The translations under genes were made by a program, and so were the position numbers. The notes beneath the pieces were generated by a model. The model was not told the origin of the DNA and searched no databases. It worked only from the letters and a program-made list of their open reading frames with translations. From assembly GCF_000003815.2 (NCBI RefSeq), contig NC_049988.1, forward strand, positions 10,665,521 through 10,729,520: a stretch of 64,000 bases of DNA, in the 5' to 3' direction. This document shows, piece by piece, positions 14,601-25,926 of the stretch (position 1 is the stretch's first letter; the number at the start of each line of letters is the position of its first letter). This DNA is from Branchiostoma floridae. Taxonomy: Eukaryota > Chordata > Leptocardii > Amphioxiformes > Branchiostomatidae.

Positions 14601-17072
14601 AGTAGTAGCAGTAGCAGTAGTAGCAGTGATAGTAATGTATGAATAGTAATAGTAGTAGTAAAGGTAATGATAACCGAGTAAACATTCATCCTCTGTGTTT
14701 TCTCCAGGACTGAACCCCAGTACAGCTATTGCATTGTGGGTTTCCCTGGCCCTGCTTCTTCTATTGTTGCTGCTCGCATTGTGCTGTGCTTGGAGACACC
14801 ACAGAGGGAAAAAGTGAGTGCACACATTGTTTGCAAGTATAATAAAATGATAAGGTTAGTGATATTCAAATAGAGCCATACATATCATACCAACATTATC
14901 ATCATCTGTCGTCCCTGGCGGGCGGGGTGAGGCGTTGCACAACGTCTCTTCACAGCACACGGTCTTTCATGGCTGCTCCCAAGTCCTCAGTCCAAGTTCT
15001 CCTCCATACCAACAACAGCTAGATGTAATCTATGAATCCAAAAGAGCTTAATTCAATAGACGACACATTATTCAAAAGAGCTGCATTTCAATATATCTAA
15101 CATAAATTTGATTGCATAATGTTGTCCGTGATTTAGGAAGTTTTTGCTCTGTAAAAGACGAATCGGTACCTTCAATTTTAGCAGTACCTTTATCATCAAG
15201 TGTGCTTGTCACTGTTGTCATGATTTTCTGACTCTCATATTACGTTATATTTACCTCCTGTTGTACGATACCTGTTTTACAGGTACTATGATGACAAGTC
15301 AGAGTATGACTACCCTCCCTCAATCCACGGATCAGTCTACCACGTAAGTATATCCCACATACATGTTCTCATAAAAAAATGCATAAGCAAACCCAGCAAG
15401 TGATGTTAAATAATATTTTGAAAAAAAAAAAAAAACAGTCCATCAGTTGGAGTCCATAGCCAGTATTTGGTCTCTATTCCATATATCAAAGAGCAACAAC
15501 TAGTAAACGGTATAGCAAGCAAAACCACAAAAGAATTAATATAATACACATGTTTTAAGAACTTGTTTGACAAAACATGTGTGATAGCGTAACTGTTAAC
15601 TTCCTATCTCTGTTACAGAGTCCTCAAAGCCACGTCTATGATTACCCAACAGCCACTGCGCCTACAGTCGTGCCAATTGTGAGTTCAAGAAGCTTTGTAA
15701 CACGCTCCACACCCAGACCACCTCTTGCACCACCTACACAATACTATTAACTATCCACATTATATTGCATGAGTGGTAAGTTCTACTGCTCCTGAACCAT
15801 GTATCGTTACCTCCGTGAAAATGGAAGTACTGTTTTCGATTTGTTTCGTGTTTTTTGTCCTGTTGGTGGGCAGGGTTTTTCCCCACAAACCCCTGCCCGA
15901 CGTTGGTCGAAATATAGGAAAATGGTGTAAAAGAATTGGATCGTTTTTTGTATGAAAAGTTCTAATTCTTCGCCAGGGTCCAAAGTCGCACAGAAAAAAA
16001 ATGCACAGAAAGTAACGAGAAATTCAAAATAACGGATAACGAAATTCACACAAAAGTCTCGGAGGCATACAGTATTGTTGTTGTTGAAAGCTAGCGTGTC
16101 ACACGTATGATATGGCATATCTTCATTGGACGCATGGTTATTTTCATTTCCAAACTGTTCCACTCTTACCGGTCCTTTGGAATGAGATTGTCCATGGAGC
16201 CAGTTAAAATCCAAGCGGGTATGTAAGGGCCATGATGTTGATTTCATTTGGGTCTATTTTCCTTTTCTTCTTATCTAATTTTGCAGATGAAATGTGTGAC
16301 TTATTGAGATATGCAATATCTAAAATTTCAGCCTTTTATAGTAACGAGAATGGTTCAGGAAAAGTCGTTTAAAGTCTTTTGAGTAACTAACATTCATTAG
16401 ACACATACATTATAAAGTTTACTTATCTATACACCCTTCACAACATCTGTAGACTAATGTCCAACTTTATGCGCACCCTAAGACTAATACCATTCTAGAA
16501 ACAACATCAAACTAATCTCTCTTCTTGCTATGCATTTCTGAAATATGACTCGATCAGTACTGACTATTGTTTTTAGGTCTGTATGTTTGATTAGTTAATG
16601 TGCTTCATAAGTATTGTTTCATTTGTACAGTAACAACGATATGTTTGTTTGTTTGTTTGTTTGTTTAAAAGCTTTAATGATGACAATATGGAGATATTAT
16701 TCTACATTGTCTAAATAACGTATGTCAAACCTGCAGGCACCACCGATGCCCGAGTATCTCGCCACGCGTCGCCCGTCCAGTCTGCGGAGGAAAAGCATGT
16801 CGACATCGGTACCACCATATTCTACACCGCGAAGACTATCTAACGCATCAACAGCGTATACCAACCCTCGAAAACCCTCTCTTACCGGGTCAGCATATTC
16901 CCGCAATCGACTCTCGTCTATGCCATCCACATACATCCCGAACGCACCCCTGCCAACTCTCATGGATGATGACATCGACTCTTCTGAAGGCCGCGAGGCT
17001 CAATCACTTTCCTTCTTCACTGATGAGGACCAAAATGTGCACAGCATGGAAGTCAGCCTCCAGATGAAGTAA
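2612..17072 (+). CDS. CTLD-EGF(14)-SEA-TM type I receptor-like protein (gene A)
   Basis: Predicted 17-exon gene. Exons: 2612-2663, 6541-6622, 6917-7245, 7602-7718, 8168-8278, 8824-9090, 9492-9659, 10397-10771, 11240-11479, 11846-12085, 12499-12714, 13370-13521, 14042-14312, 14708-14813, 15283-15343, 15619-15678, 16737-17072. Joined, these stay in frame for about 1060 residues. Order: signal peptide, C-type lectin domain, 14 EGF modules (mostly calcium-binding, DxDEC), SEA-like domain, one transmembrane helix, cytoplasmic tail. Every junction has GT/AG signals and compatible phase. EGF exons are all phase 1-1, which allows shuffling without frame loss. Reading through the donor after 15678 gives a shorter form ending at 15750. 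The likely role is cell-surface adhesion or recognition, inferred from domains only. A paralogue lies on the minus strand at 24.4-44.3 kb. No orthologue with this exact architecture is recognised. Confidence 0.85.
2664..6540 (+). other. Gene A intron 1
   Basis: A 3.9 kb intron without recognisable exons. It includes a region rich in GCGACTGC-like and GATCGCT-like words (about 3290-3530) that resembles decayed inverted-repeat elements elsewhere in the window, and a run of about 15 G near 5366-5380. Confidence 0.6.
6541..7245 (+). other. Gene A C-type lectin domain (exons 2-3)
   Basis: Exon 2 (6541-6622) encodes the start of the fold, including the GHCY strand; exon 3 (6917-7245) encodes the rest. 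The trace includes [14 protein letters not shown] (the WIGL-like core), then QWDPNTPN and DCVAI, and finally SSWVPMDC with a terminal YICEK. Cysteines fit the long-form CTLD. The loop has no EPN or QPD motif, and the usual WND is replaced by WVP, so classical calcium-dependent sugar binding is doubtful. The intron between exons 2 and 3 falls in the GHCYW codons, exactly as in the paralogue. Confidence 0.88.
7602..12714 (+). other. Gene A EGF-module array (14 modules in 8 exons)
   Basis: Exons carry 1, 1, 2, 1, 3, 2, 2 and 2 modules in order. Most begin DxDEC and contain the CxCxxGYxGDG pattern of calcium-binding EGF domains. Many also have the C-x-[DN]-x4-[FY]-x-C-x-C asparagine hydroxylation consensus. 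The module at 9492-9659 is longer because of an acidic and histidine-bearing insert (residues HEEGSEHD). The last exon starts with a half-type module (NDPNTNC) that lacks the DxDEC start. A chain of cbEGF modules normally forms a stiff calcium-dependent rod, which here would hold the lectin head away from the membrane. Confidence 0.88.
13370..14312 (+). other. Gene A SEA-like domain (2 exons)
   Basis: The two exons encode a strand-like start ([17 protein letters not shown]), a helix, and a second part with [18 protein letters not shown]. This order resembles SEA domains, with the intron in the middle. The usual autoproteolysis site G-SVVV is replaced by GEVVA, so self-cleavage is not expected. 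Exon 13370-13521 is 152 bases and exon 14042-14312 is 271 bases. The paralogue has equivalents of 143 and 274 bases with the same phases. SEA assignment rests on pattern and position next to the membrane. Confidence 0.65.
13790..14007 (+). repeat. Dispersed repeat copy with (GT)n head
   Basis: A GT/GC-rich microsatellite (about 13797-13867) runs into CATAACTTGAGAGAAGTTGT and ends with CTACGGTACTGCAGC. The same head, middle and end recur at 48305-48475 and, inverted, at 26870-27020 and 27430-27960. It lies in the intron that splits the SEA domain. Confidence 0.6.
14490..14665 (+). repeat. Degenerate (AGT)n trinucleotide repeat
   Basis: Dozens of AGT units with single changes, in the intron between the SEA and transmembrane exons of gene A. 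It translates to Thr- or Ser-rich open frames that are not genes. Confidence 0.85.
14708..14813 (+). other. Gene A transmembrane exon
   Basis: This 106-base exon encodes about 20 hydrophobic residues ([20 protein letters not shown]) followed by a basic stop-transfer stretch (WRHHRGKK). It is the only such segment after the leader, which fits a type I membrane protein. The paralogue has an exon of the same length. Confidence 0.88.
15283..17072 (+). other. Gene A cytoplasmic tail exons with alternative ends
   Basis: Exons 15283-15343 and 15619-15678 encode a tyrosine-rich tail with [16 protein letters not shown] and HVYDYP motifs. Then there are two options. Using the GTGAGT donor after 15678 joins exon 16737-17072, which adds 111 residues rich in Ser, Pro and Arg ([10 protein letters not shown]) with an acidic end ([12 protein letters not shown]). 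Ignoring that donor gives 24 more residues and a stop at 15748-15750, ending PPTQYY. The paralogue ends in the same way (STYY), so the short form is probably real. Transcripts are needed to tell how much each is used. Confidence 0.7.
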
Positions 17073-20000
17073 ACGAAACTAGAAAGGCAGAACGTTTTCC
17101 CTATAGCCATGTGTCTAGCTACTCGCATACAATACCATACCATTAGGCTCTCCCCAAAGTAGTGTGTGAGGCTGAAAAAAGGAATTAGGGCTATGATTAG
17201 GGTATCTTAGTAGCCTGACGTGATAGCTAGTACAGGCAGATAGCCTAGGTAGCCAGGCCTAATGCACAGCCCAGACTTTTCTGTAAACCTTTTCTGCTAT
17301 AAGGATGAAAGAAAAAACACAGCAAAAACAGTATGTTTTCAACAAACCTTGCGGACTTGCTTATAACTGCATGTTACCCACTTTTAAGGAAATGAGTACT
17401 TGTCATTAGGCTGTCAACGTGGTTCTTAAAGAAGAGTGGGAAGAATTATTTGAATTAAAAATCATAAAATGACATTACAGACATAACATTTATAGAAAAA
17501 TGGTGAAACTAATATATTTATTACTTCTTCTTTTTTAATTTTTCGGGCGACAGGAATATGCTTTTCTGAGCCAAATTCAATGATTTGATAATATTGGTTG
17601 TTCATTTTATACATCGATACTTATAAGTCTCTGGATATGCCCAGAGAATCAGTATAAATCCCTTGTTTAGTCCGTCCTGTTTATTGCTAGTAATGGCCAT
17701 ACAGGCATCTTAGGTAGGTAAATCTTCCATCAACCATCATAAAACGTACGTTGTTTATCTAATATGTTAGTGGTACCGGTAATGGAACAAAATGTGTACA
17801 GTTATTTAGTTTAGTTAGTTTTTTATCACTACTACGTTGCAGTCAGTAAAGCTAGCAAAATGAAGGGAAAAGCGGAAAATTACTACTAAGGACTGTAAAT
17901 TGACCCAAAGCAGCTGGCGTTGGTAGTTACAGTGAAGCAATACTATAGCATACTTACTTTCTTGTATAATACTATGGATAAGCTAAACTTTACCTTACCA
18001 ACACCAAATTAATTGGGACTTACCCCCAATTTTCAGCCGACTCTGACAGCCTTGTTCACGGAATGGACCCGTCTGCTGTAGCTTACGACTTTCTTGTACA
18101 TACTTTTGTATCGAAACCAAAGATTTTGCATACCTATGACATTTATGATTGTACAAGTATATTGTGTTAGTTAGGCACTCCAAATGCAATAATTATCTTT
18201 ACTATGGGGCGTACATGACAAAATATGAACCTATTGTGGAAATAATATAATAGTTTATCGTGATGTTCAAAATGGTGCTAGAAATACGTAAAATTATACA
18301 TACATTGGAGTTGAATTAAATACAGAAATGTATTTCTGGACTGTCAGCATGCTTTGTAGGAGCTTTTCGTGACAGCAGCTCTCGTGACAACCACTGCGTT
18401 GAAGTAGAAGAAAAATGCGTGAAAATTTCTAATAAATATACAAAATGTAAGTTGGCTTCACGCGAGAAAAGAACTTAGTCTAGCATAAAGGTCACAAAGG
18501 TCATGTACGGGTGAGGGCGTTCTTATTTGTCACGTGTCACAGCGACTACGTGTCACAGCGAAAGCAGTTGACTTGTGACAAAAATGTTTACTTTCACAAC
18601 ATTTGCCTTTATTTTGCGAGTATAGATTGATTGTTTCACACAATTTCCCGCATGAATTCGAAATATCATCGTTGTTTATAAACATGGGTAACTGTCCAAG
18701 GTCATTGGGTGGGGAGGGGGGCGCTTTTCCCAAACCGGCGACATGAAGAAAGTATAGAAAACAATTTACAGAAAAGGGATCTACATTGCTCCTACTCGAT
18801 ATTTATTATACCTATCACTATCGCATTGCTTACAAACTTAGGACACTGTCAAGGGGGGGGGGGGTCTGACGTTCAAAAACCTATGCAAAACAGTTTTTAA
18901 GATAGCGTTCAACGAGGGTATTGTATCAAAATTGCCCCGTCGACCCTCCTCTTCATCTTGACAATCTCCTCCTCTGTAAATCTGTATACCCGTGAAACCT
19001 GGGAGGAATAGTTCATTGGGCATCTTGAAAGGTATGTTATAACTTCAAAGACGGTTCCGAACTTCTACAAACCATGGGGCAATGTGCAGTCTCACTTCGT
19101 GCGCCCTCGGCGAAATTTAAATTGTAAACTTCGCGATGGCACAGAATGACACCCGTTGTTAACTTTAATTAGCACACATAATAACTACACAATGACTAAG
19201 TTCATACCAATGAGACAGATTAGCAATTACGTATTTCTAACACCTGACGAGACCGTGTCACGCATGTACCCTCGTATACAACAAAAAGGTGGGTCAGAAG
19301 TGGGAGTGGGGCAATGGTGTACGTAGAGTTGCTGCTTCACTTATATAAATGGATCTAAAAGTTTCGCTGGCACTAAGAGCACGCCCAGTTGACTCAACAG
19401 TGATAATATGCCAAACGTTTGCTGAGAAGTAAGTTAACAAAAGTGTCCACAGTTCAGTTCACCTGAGTGACCTCAAAGCAGTGAGATAGGTGTGCCAGTA
19501 TTTGTGAAATAGTTTGCCAATACGTCCCAGGGGAGGGACAATGATTACGGATTTCTGGTGGTTAGCCCACAGGAAAGACAACATTACTCAAAGAACCTCA
19601 GTTAAGGATGGTCACAACGCAATGTCGAAATTCCACCCATTTACACATTTAAAAGGAACGTCCCCACGATCTTTTGTGGTACGTCCCCTGTGCACGTAGT
19701 TCTGTGGTCAACCCATACACTGCACCCCAAAAACATAAAAACTTATTATGAGAAAGCAGTTTCCGATTCGGCGATTTAAGTGACCTCGTACCAAACTAAC
19801 GTTATTGTATCCAGAGTCATGTTGGTACAAAAATGTGTTATGAATCCCCCTCGTGCAATGTTCAGCCCCACACAAAATGATAAGAAATATCTAATATAAG
19901 TATATTATAACTATGCGTTTCAATGCATATAAAATCCCTTTTAGGTAGTTTACTGTTCAAATTGATGTATAAATGCCCCACCCATTCTATTAGGATTGCT

Positions 20001-20778
20001 ACAATAACCAAGTCTTTGAATGACGCTTGGAATGGCAGAATTCTCTGTTACCATGCCTTAATACCCAGCAGTGGCGTTAATACACTCAGACACATTGTAC
20101 ACCTTATTAACCCATAGGCGACCACGTTACTGACTATAGAAGATATCAGTAATCATAAGTCAACTAGCCGCTAGACGCCCGGGCACATAAACGCCCTGTG
20201 CAAATGACGACATAGTTGTGACAGGCTTCAATCGAGAAATCCCGACCCGTCAGAGGGGATAAAGACATGGTGTAGGAAGGTGTGCATGACGTCAGTTGAG
20301 CCGACAAGGTTGGCTGGGATTTTAAGAATTGGTGAATGGTCGACCCAGGTACTTATGTCTGAAATGTTTGTTTTTCTTAGACGCGATTGGTGACATCCAG
20401 GGCAAGTTTTGTCACGTTCTGGAAAAGATTTGTCACACTCTGACAACCCTTTCGAGCATTGGGAAGTACAAAACAGCTGACAGCGCAAGTGAAATAAGAA
20501 CATACAATAGGCAGATGTTCCGGTTTTTCAACTGACTCATTTACCGGATGTGACGTACCAAAGCACCTGGCTAAATGTCCTGCGTCTGTGTTTTAGGTCA
20601 CAAAGAGATAACCTTCCCACGGTTTGCGTAAACAGTGCCAGCGAAGTGACGTAGGTGTGTACAAAACAAGGGCAGGTCGCTGGGTGGGCCCGTCAGTAAG
20701 GGAGAGGTTCGGATTTCGCACTGTGTACACTACTCATTCACTTCACACAGTGACACGAGGCAGAGGTGACCTATAGTT
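17073..20778. other. Intergenic: gene A to small lectin gene
   Basis: AT-rich, with a short G run near 18854-18864. A TATATAAA word lies near 19341 with no coding exon within 1.4 kb downstream. No gene supported. The first part may include the 3' UTR of gene A. Confidence 0.5.
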
Positions 20779-21486
20779 ATGCCTGTGCCGCAGAAGATAT
20801 ACAACATGTCTCAATGTTTCGTCGCCTATATCATGACATTTGCAGTACTATGGAGCACTACAGATGGTAAGATAACCTTTCTCTACTTTTTATCACCTGA
20901 AATTTACTACTTAGATTGATAAACACCAACAACTACGGGTGCAATTTATACTAGCTGTTCTATATCAGACAGTAGGATTGCTCAACAACTTCATATGATA
21001 AAATCTACACTGTGAACGTATAGATATAGGTTTTCATGTGTACGTTTGCTGATATATACGATTCTTTCTCAAACAGGTATGCCGACAAACAAAGCACAGT
21101 GCCCAGAAGGCTACACGGACGGACAGTTTGCAGAGCTGTGCTTCAGACACGTGAGAACTCCCCTGCCCTACGGCAAGGCCGCGGCAGAATGTGATTCGGA
21201 CGGCGGCAAACTTATCACAGACAAGAACCGGGCCAAACACAACTATCTCCTCAAAAGAGACTTCGCTATGAGTTATTGGGTCGGGCTAGACGACTTGGAG
21301 GAAGAAAATAGCTTCGTGTGGAACGATGGAGAAGTACTGACTGACTTCGCCCCCTTCTCGAAAACGTACCCAAACCAACAGAACAATGACTGTGTAGTTT
21401 TGTCCAGACTTACGGACATGGAGTGGCTTCCATCTGACTGTCACCAAAACTTTGAGTTTGTCTGCCAAAAGGAACTTCTTTGGTAG
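20779..21486 (+). CDS. Secreted single-CTLD C-type lectin-like protein
   Basis: Two exons, 20779-20866 and 21077-21486, give 165 residues. The first encodes a hydrophobic leader (CFVAYIMTFAVLW). The second holds a whole CTLD in one exon: CPEGY, LCFRHV, the WVGLDDLEEENSFVW core, DCVVL, WLPSDC and a final FVCQK. A second in-frame Met at residue 10 would give a tighter signal peptide. The WND position reads WLP, and no EPN or QPD is seen, so sugar binding is uncertain. A possible polyadenylation signal AATAAA lies at 21889-21894. The gene sits between the two convergent CTLD-EGF genes, but its one-exon CTLD differs from theirs, so it is probably not a recent copy of them. Confidence 0.82.
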
Positions 21487-24383
21487 CAGTATAAGGTTAT
21501 TTCTGTATTGCCATTATGAAATTATGTAACTCTTCGTTTTGTTTTTAGTGAACTAAATTTAGTAACGTTATATTTATGAGAGGACTCAACGGTTTTTGAA
21601 TCAAAAGAATTTCCATAATAGAGTTTAAAGCTGTATATACAAGATGAATCCAGGAATACATGACTTTGATGATTCTAAGATTTAGACATTTGATCAATTG
21701 ACAGAAATATACAACAATGTGCAATTCGTGTTATATTTTTATTGATGTGGTATGAGTGCCGTATGTAGAGTGTACATTTCGATTATATCATATATATATA
21801 TATATACGTTGAGGACATGAAACGGCCGTTTCGCAAAAGTGTGATTATGTAACGTTATATTCAAAACCAAATGTTGTCATATGGTGAAAATAAACACTTT
21901 CTGTGATGTATTCTATGGATATGGGTTCTTTTGTGATATCAATCAAGTTTGATTTAGTATAGGTATACCTCTGGATGGGAGATGCCTCCTAGTGTGGGTA
22001 TCATAACTTTTATCCTTGCTTTTCTTACAATACTGAAAAAAATACAAATATTGCAACGAAGATTTGTAGATTATACTCCATTTTCGGGCGATCGCTGAGA
22101 GACCATACAGCGACCAAAAGTAGACTTGTCTGACCCTCGATTTTATAACTGGATTGTTACACTGCGGTCATAGGTCCTAGAACATGAGTGTAAAATCATG
22201 ATTTAAAAAAACACCCAGAACGTAAAGAAAGTTCCTCGTCTATGAAATTCTTCGATCGTTCAGTTAAAACTTTTGTCGTAGCAATGCCACAGCTTCTGGT
22301 GGAAAGGGTGTGTATGAAATGTGTAGGTGTGGTGACTCAAGAGAACAGCGAGGGACACGGTCGCTCTTTTGTGTAATTCAGAAAAGTCCCTTGTCACCGT
22401 GAAACGGCCCTCCCAGACTGGTACGACCTCCTGGTGTTTGCTAAGTACTCAAAGCTTCGCGCGGCTTTTCTCCAACTAGACGTAACAGTAACAAGCGCGA
22501 CAGAACAAGACGGATTGCGACAGGTATGTTACTGTTCACCTGTCATGACAAAAGAACGGCCTTGTTTGTTCCATACTTAATTATGCGTTTCAATGCACAT
22601 AAAATGCAATAGTAAAAATCCTTTGTATTGTATGTACTGTTGCCACAACACGATGTTGAAATGTTAGTCAATATGACTTGGTTTTATAATGTATTGAATC
22701 TCTGAGTTAATGAATCGTAACAAGATTGTTATGCCTGATAGACATCAACAAGGTTTTTCTTTACCCGCATGGATCATCACTTGAGCGTAGAATAAACATG
22801 GTGTCAAACCGGGAACCGAATCGCGTGACTACAGTGACCAGTATTTTCTATTGAATGGCGAAATGAACATAGGGAAAGTACTCAATGTACCTATTAGTTA
22901 CAATGTACCTAATGAATTACGGAACACCCTAAAGTAACGTGTCCTGATATCTCTGACTGATCCCAATACGCATGACTATTGCAAACAAAGTTCTTAGAGC
23001 TTTACATCGACACAGCGTTACTTTACACAGCAAATAAATAAAAGGGCGGGGTGGATAGTATCACTCGTACTTATTTTTTTAGTTGCAATTTCATTAACCT
23101 CGTTTGCGATAAAAGAGGTATGAAAACAATATTGAACCTAAGCTGACAAACATCAATTTGAGTGCCTCTGTGTAGTACGTCCAAATAAGGGTTATGAAAT
23201 TCGGTCTTTTTACATTTTATTCGAAGGTTTCTTACCTGCTCATTACTTACACCCTAAAGTACCCATAGCAAGATCAAGAAATGAGTATTGCATTGAAACG
23301 ATCTTGATGGTCTGTACAACAGTTAATACAACGAATAAGTTAGAGATTGGTATATCATTTACCTGGATACCCTGCTTGATAGCAATATGTTTGCATTTTT
23401 AACACTAGACATGATTGACGCGTAGTGTATGCAAACAGACACATTATAACATATGTATCAGTATGGCTTAGTTATCAAACATGTTTGCTTCAAATCGATC
23501 ACTCTTAAACGTTTTCTTGAATGTTGAACACCATTGTGTCATCAGAAGATGGTGGTGGTACAGTAAGACTGCTGTTATGACATCGTATTCTTATCAGCAA
23601 TATCTATATGTAATAAAACATAAATGATAGTATCATAAGTTTAGAAAATTTTGTCGTTATATTAATCGCAGTGAACCAGCAAAAGTAATCTCGATAAATT
23701 TGAATATAAAGTTGAAGCTCTACAGATCTTAGAATCGATCATTGTAAAAAGCTGATGTACATATTAATACCATCATTTTTAATTATGATGCAGCTGAAAT
23801 TCCGCTAATGCTCAATATATGTGTATATAACCTTCATTCCTAGCTATGCTTCATTCGTTTCGCATTAGGGAAAATGGTATTGTACAATATATATATAATA
23901 AAAGACTACATGATAATTTAAACATATATATGCAGATACTATAAAATCTATAATCCTGGTTATAAATAATTTACATCTTCGCGAGAGATAAATATTTTTA
24001 CGTTTGATTTCTACGAAGAAATGGAAACTACCCAATAATTTTTGGTAACAGATTGCAACATTCAATTCTAAATATAACTAGACCTAACTTTGCCGAACAA
24101 AATCTTTATAACATCTTTGTTTCTTAATATTTTCGTTTTGTAGAGTAGATAATTGCCTGACCATGCTTTGTACTAGATATGATAGCTCACGATCCAGTAT
24201 ATGCTTTATAACATGGCAAATACACAAAAGATATATTTACAATGACCATAACGTTATTAATTTGATGCTTTAGACCAGACATTCAAAGACAAAGCAAATA
24301 ATTAATTTTAGACTTGAATACCTTCCACATACGTACTTTCTGTACAAATTTGTTGTAAGATCACCTGAAATATGATATAATTT
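21487..24383. other. Intergenic: small lectin gene to gene B 3' end
   Basis: Starts with the probable 3' UTR of the small lectin gene (AATAAA at 21889). A short decayed element with GGGCGATCGCTGAG lies near 22085. The rest is AT-rich with nothing recognisable. Confidence 0.5.
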
Positions 24384-25926
24384 TTAATAGTATGTAGACC
24401 CTGCTGGAAAGGTTGAAGGGATGCTTTCTGACGCGACGGTTGGCCAGACTGTTGGTCCAGAAGGAGTGGGGTACAGGTGCTCTGATGTCTGTTGGAGGAA
24501 CATAAGGGAATGGTAATTTAGAACACTACTACGCAATCGAGAGTCAACGCACTTAACTATCAACTGTAAACTATTGGCTGTCAGAAAGTGGGACAAGCAA
24601 AAGGAGACACAAATGTGCATTCTCTCGAATTCTCCCTGGAGAGTACAGTTGTCATACTATAGTACTGTAATAGTTTTCAATTACATATGTTATGCAATAG
24701 GATACAATTAATGTTGAGTCTTATACATGTAACCCATTGATGAGGAACATTTCAAGCACGCATGACTGGCATCATAAACATTATGACTGTATAATTATCT
24801 TTTCTTTCAGACTTCATTCAAATGTTGCACGCATAGATTATTACAAATTACAAAATATATGTTTTAACAGAAATGCATATGCTGGAACCCCATCAGAATA
24901 TGTGCTATCCCAATAAGCAGAAGGGTTGAGTTGAGTTTATTGTGATACCCTTTAGCTCATTGAGCTAATCTTTAAGGGCTCATTAAAAATCAGACAGTAT
25001 ATACATTGTGCAAGTAGATGGACAGCTATCATACACTCAAAACAAAGTCAAGAAGTCATGCGGTCAGAGGGTTATATACAATAAAACCATTATGATCCAT
25101 AGAAAATTGTCTATCATCTTTTAAGAAGTAAACGAAGCGTCATGAGAGGATGCCACGACAGTACAAATGAAGATGTGCTGAGAACATCTTAATTACACAA
25201 CAGAGACAACTCACGTGTAAGAACTGAGGATGGTGGTAGGTAGATGCGTACGCCGAATGAACTGAGCCAACGGACTTATTTTCACCGCTGTGAACAAACA
25301 GTAAAGTCATCGTGTCAGTCTGTGTATACTAGTACTCACTACCTAATCTTTTCTTGTAAATTTCCAACTGGTCACTATAACTGTTGATGATTATAAAAAA
25401 GTATAGACTATACAGAAAGTTCATGTATGATCACAATTGGTCTACAATAGAGAGATGACCATTTCAGGTGATTCGTTGTGAGCTAGTGATCCTTCTTTTA
25501 CCATAACGTATACTTGGATCTAGACTCTTAGTTTTTGGTTAAACACTTTGTTTTAACTCAAGATTCAACAATTACTGACGAAAGGTAGTGAGTGCTGCCT
25601 AAAACGTCTGACTATTTCGACATTTACCCAGTTCTTTGAGTATAACTGTTACATTGCGTATTTTCCATGTTAGACTGTTACTCAAAAAACGTACCAGACA
25701 TATTTTTCATATATCACCAATCGAACGATTTTGATACCAGACAATCTATAGTGATATCTATATCATACGGAGTAGATTAGCTAACGTAATTCTCTGGTCT
25801 GGTAACTTGATGAAACTTACTAGGATTTCTTGTGATTTCTCGCCCAACAAGCGATGGCTATCAGCAGGAGGAGAAACAGGGCTCCTAACGCGATCCCAAG
25901 CGCAAGAGCCGTGGCATTGTTCAACC
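24384..25926 (-). other. Gene B transmembrane and cytoplasmic tail exons
   Basis: Exon 25926-25821 encodes a hydrophobic helix ([20 protein letters not shown]) and a basic stop (WARNHKKS). Its donor lies in a TA|GTAAGT context; if it is not spliced the frame meets TAG at once. Exon 25287-25215 (73 bases) encodes a tail with HSAYAS and TYHHPQFLH. Exon 24488-24384 encodes [12 protein letters not shown] and ends STYY then TAA. Phases 2 and 0 match gene A. These two short exons were found by searching for the homologues of gene A's tail exons. Confidence 0.72.

Noticed and set aside
14529-14825. Minus-strand Thr-rich frame of 98 codons
   Set aside because: Translation of the AGT trinucleotide repeat and antisense of the TM exon.
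15807-16247. Minus-strand 146-codon frame
   Set aside because: No domain, no paralogue counterpart, lies in an intron of gene A or its 3' region.
19339-19348. TATATAAA as promoter of the small lectin gene
   Set aside because: It lies 1.4 kb upstream of the start codon with no supporting exon; AT-rich background makes such words common.
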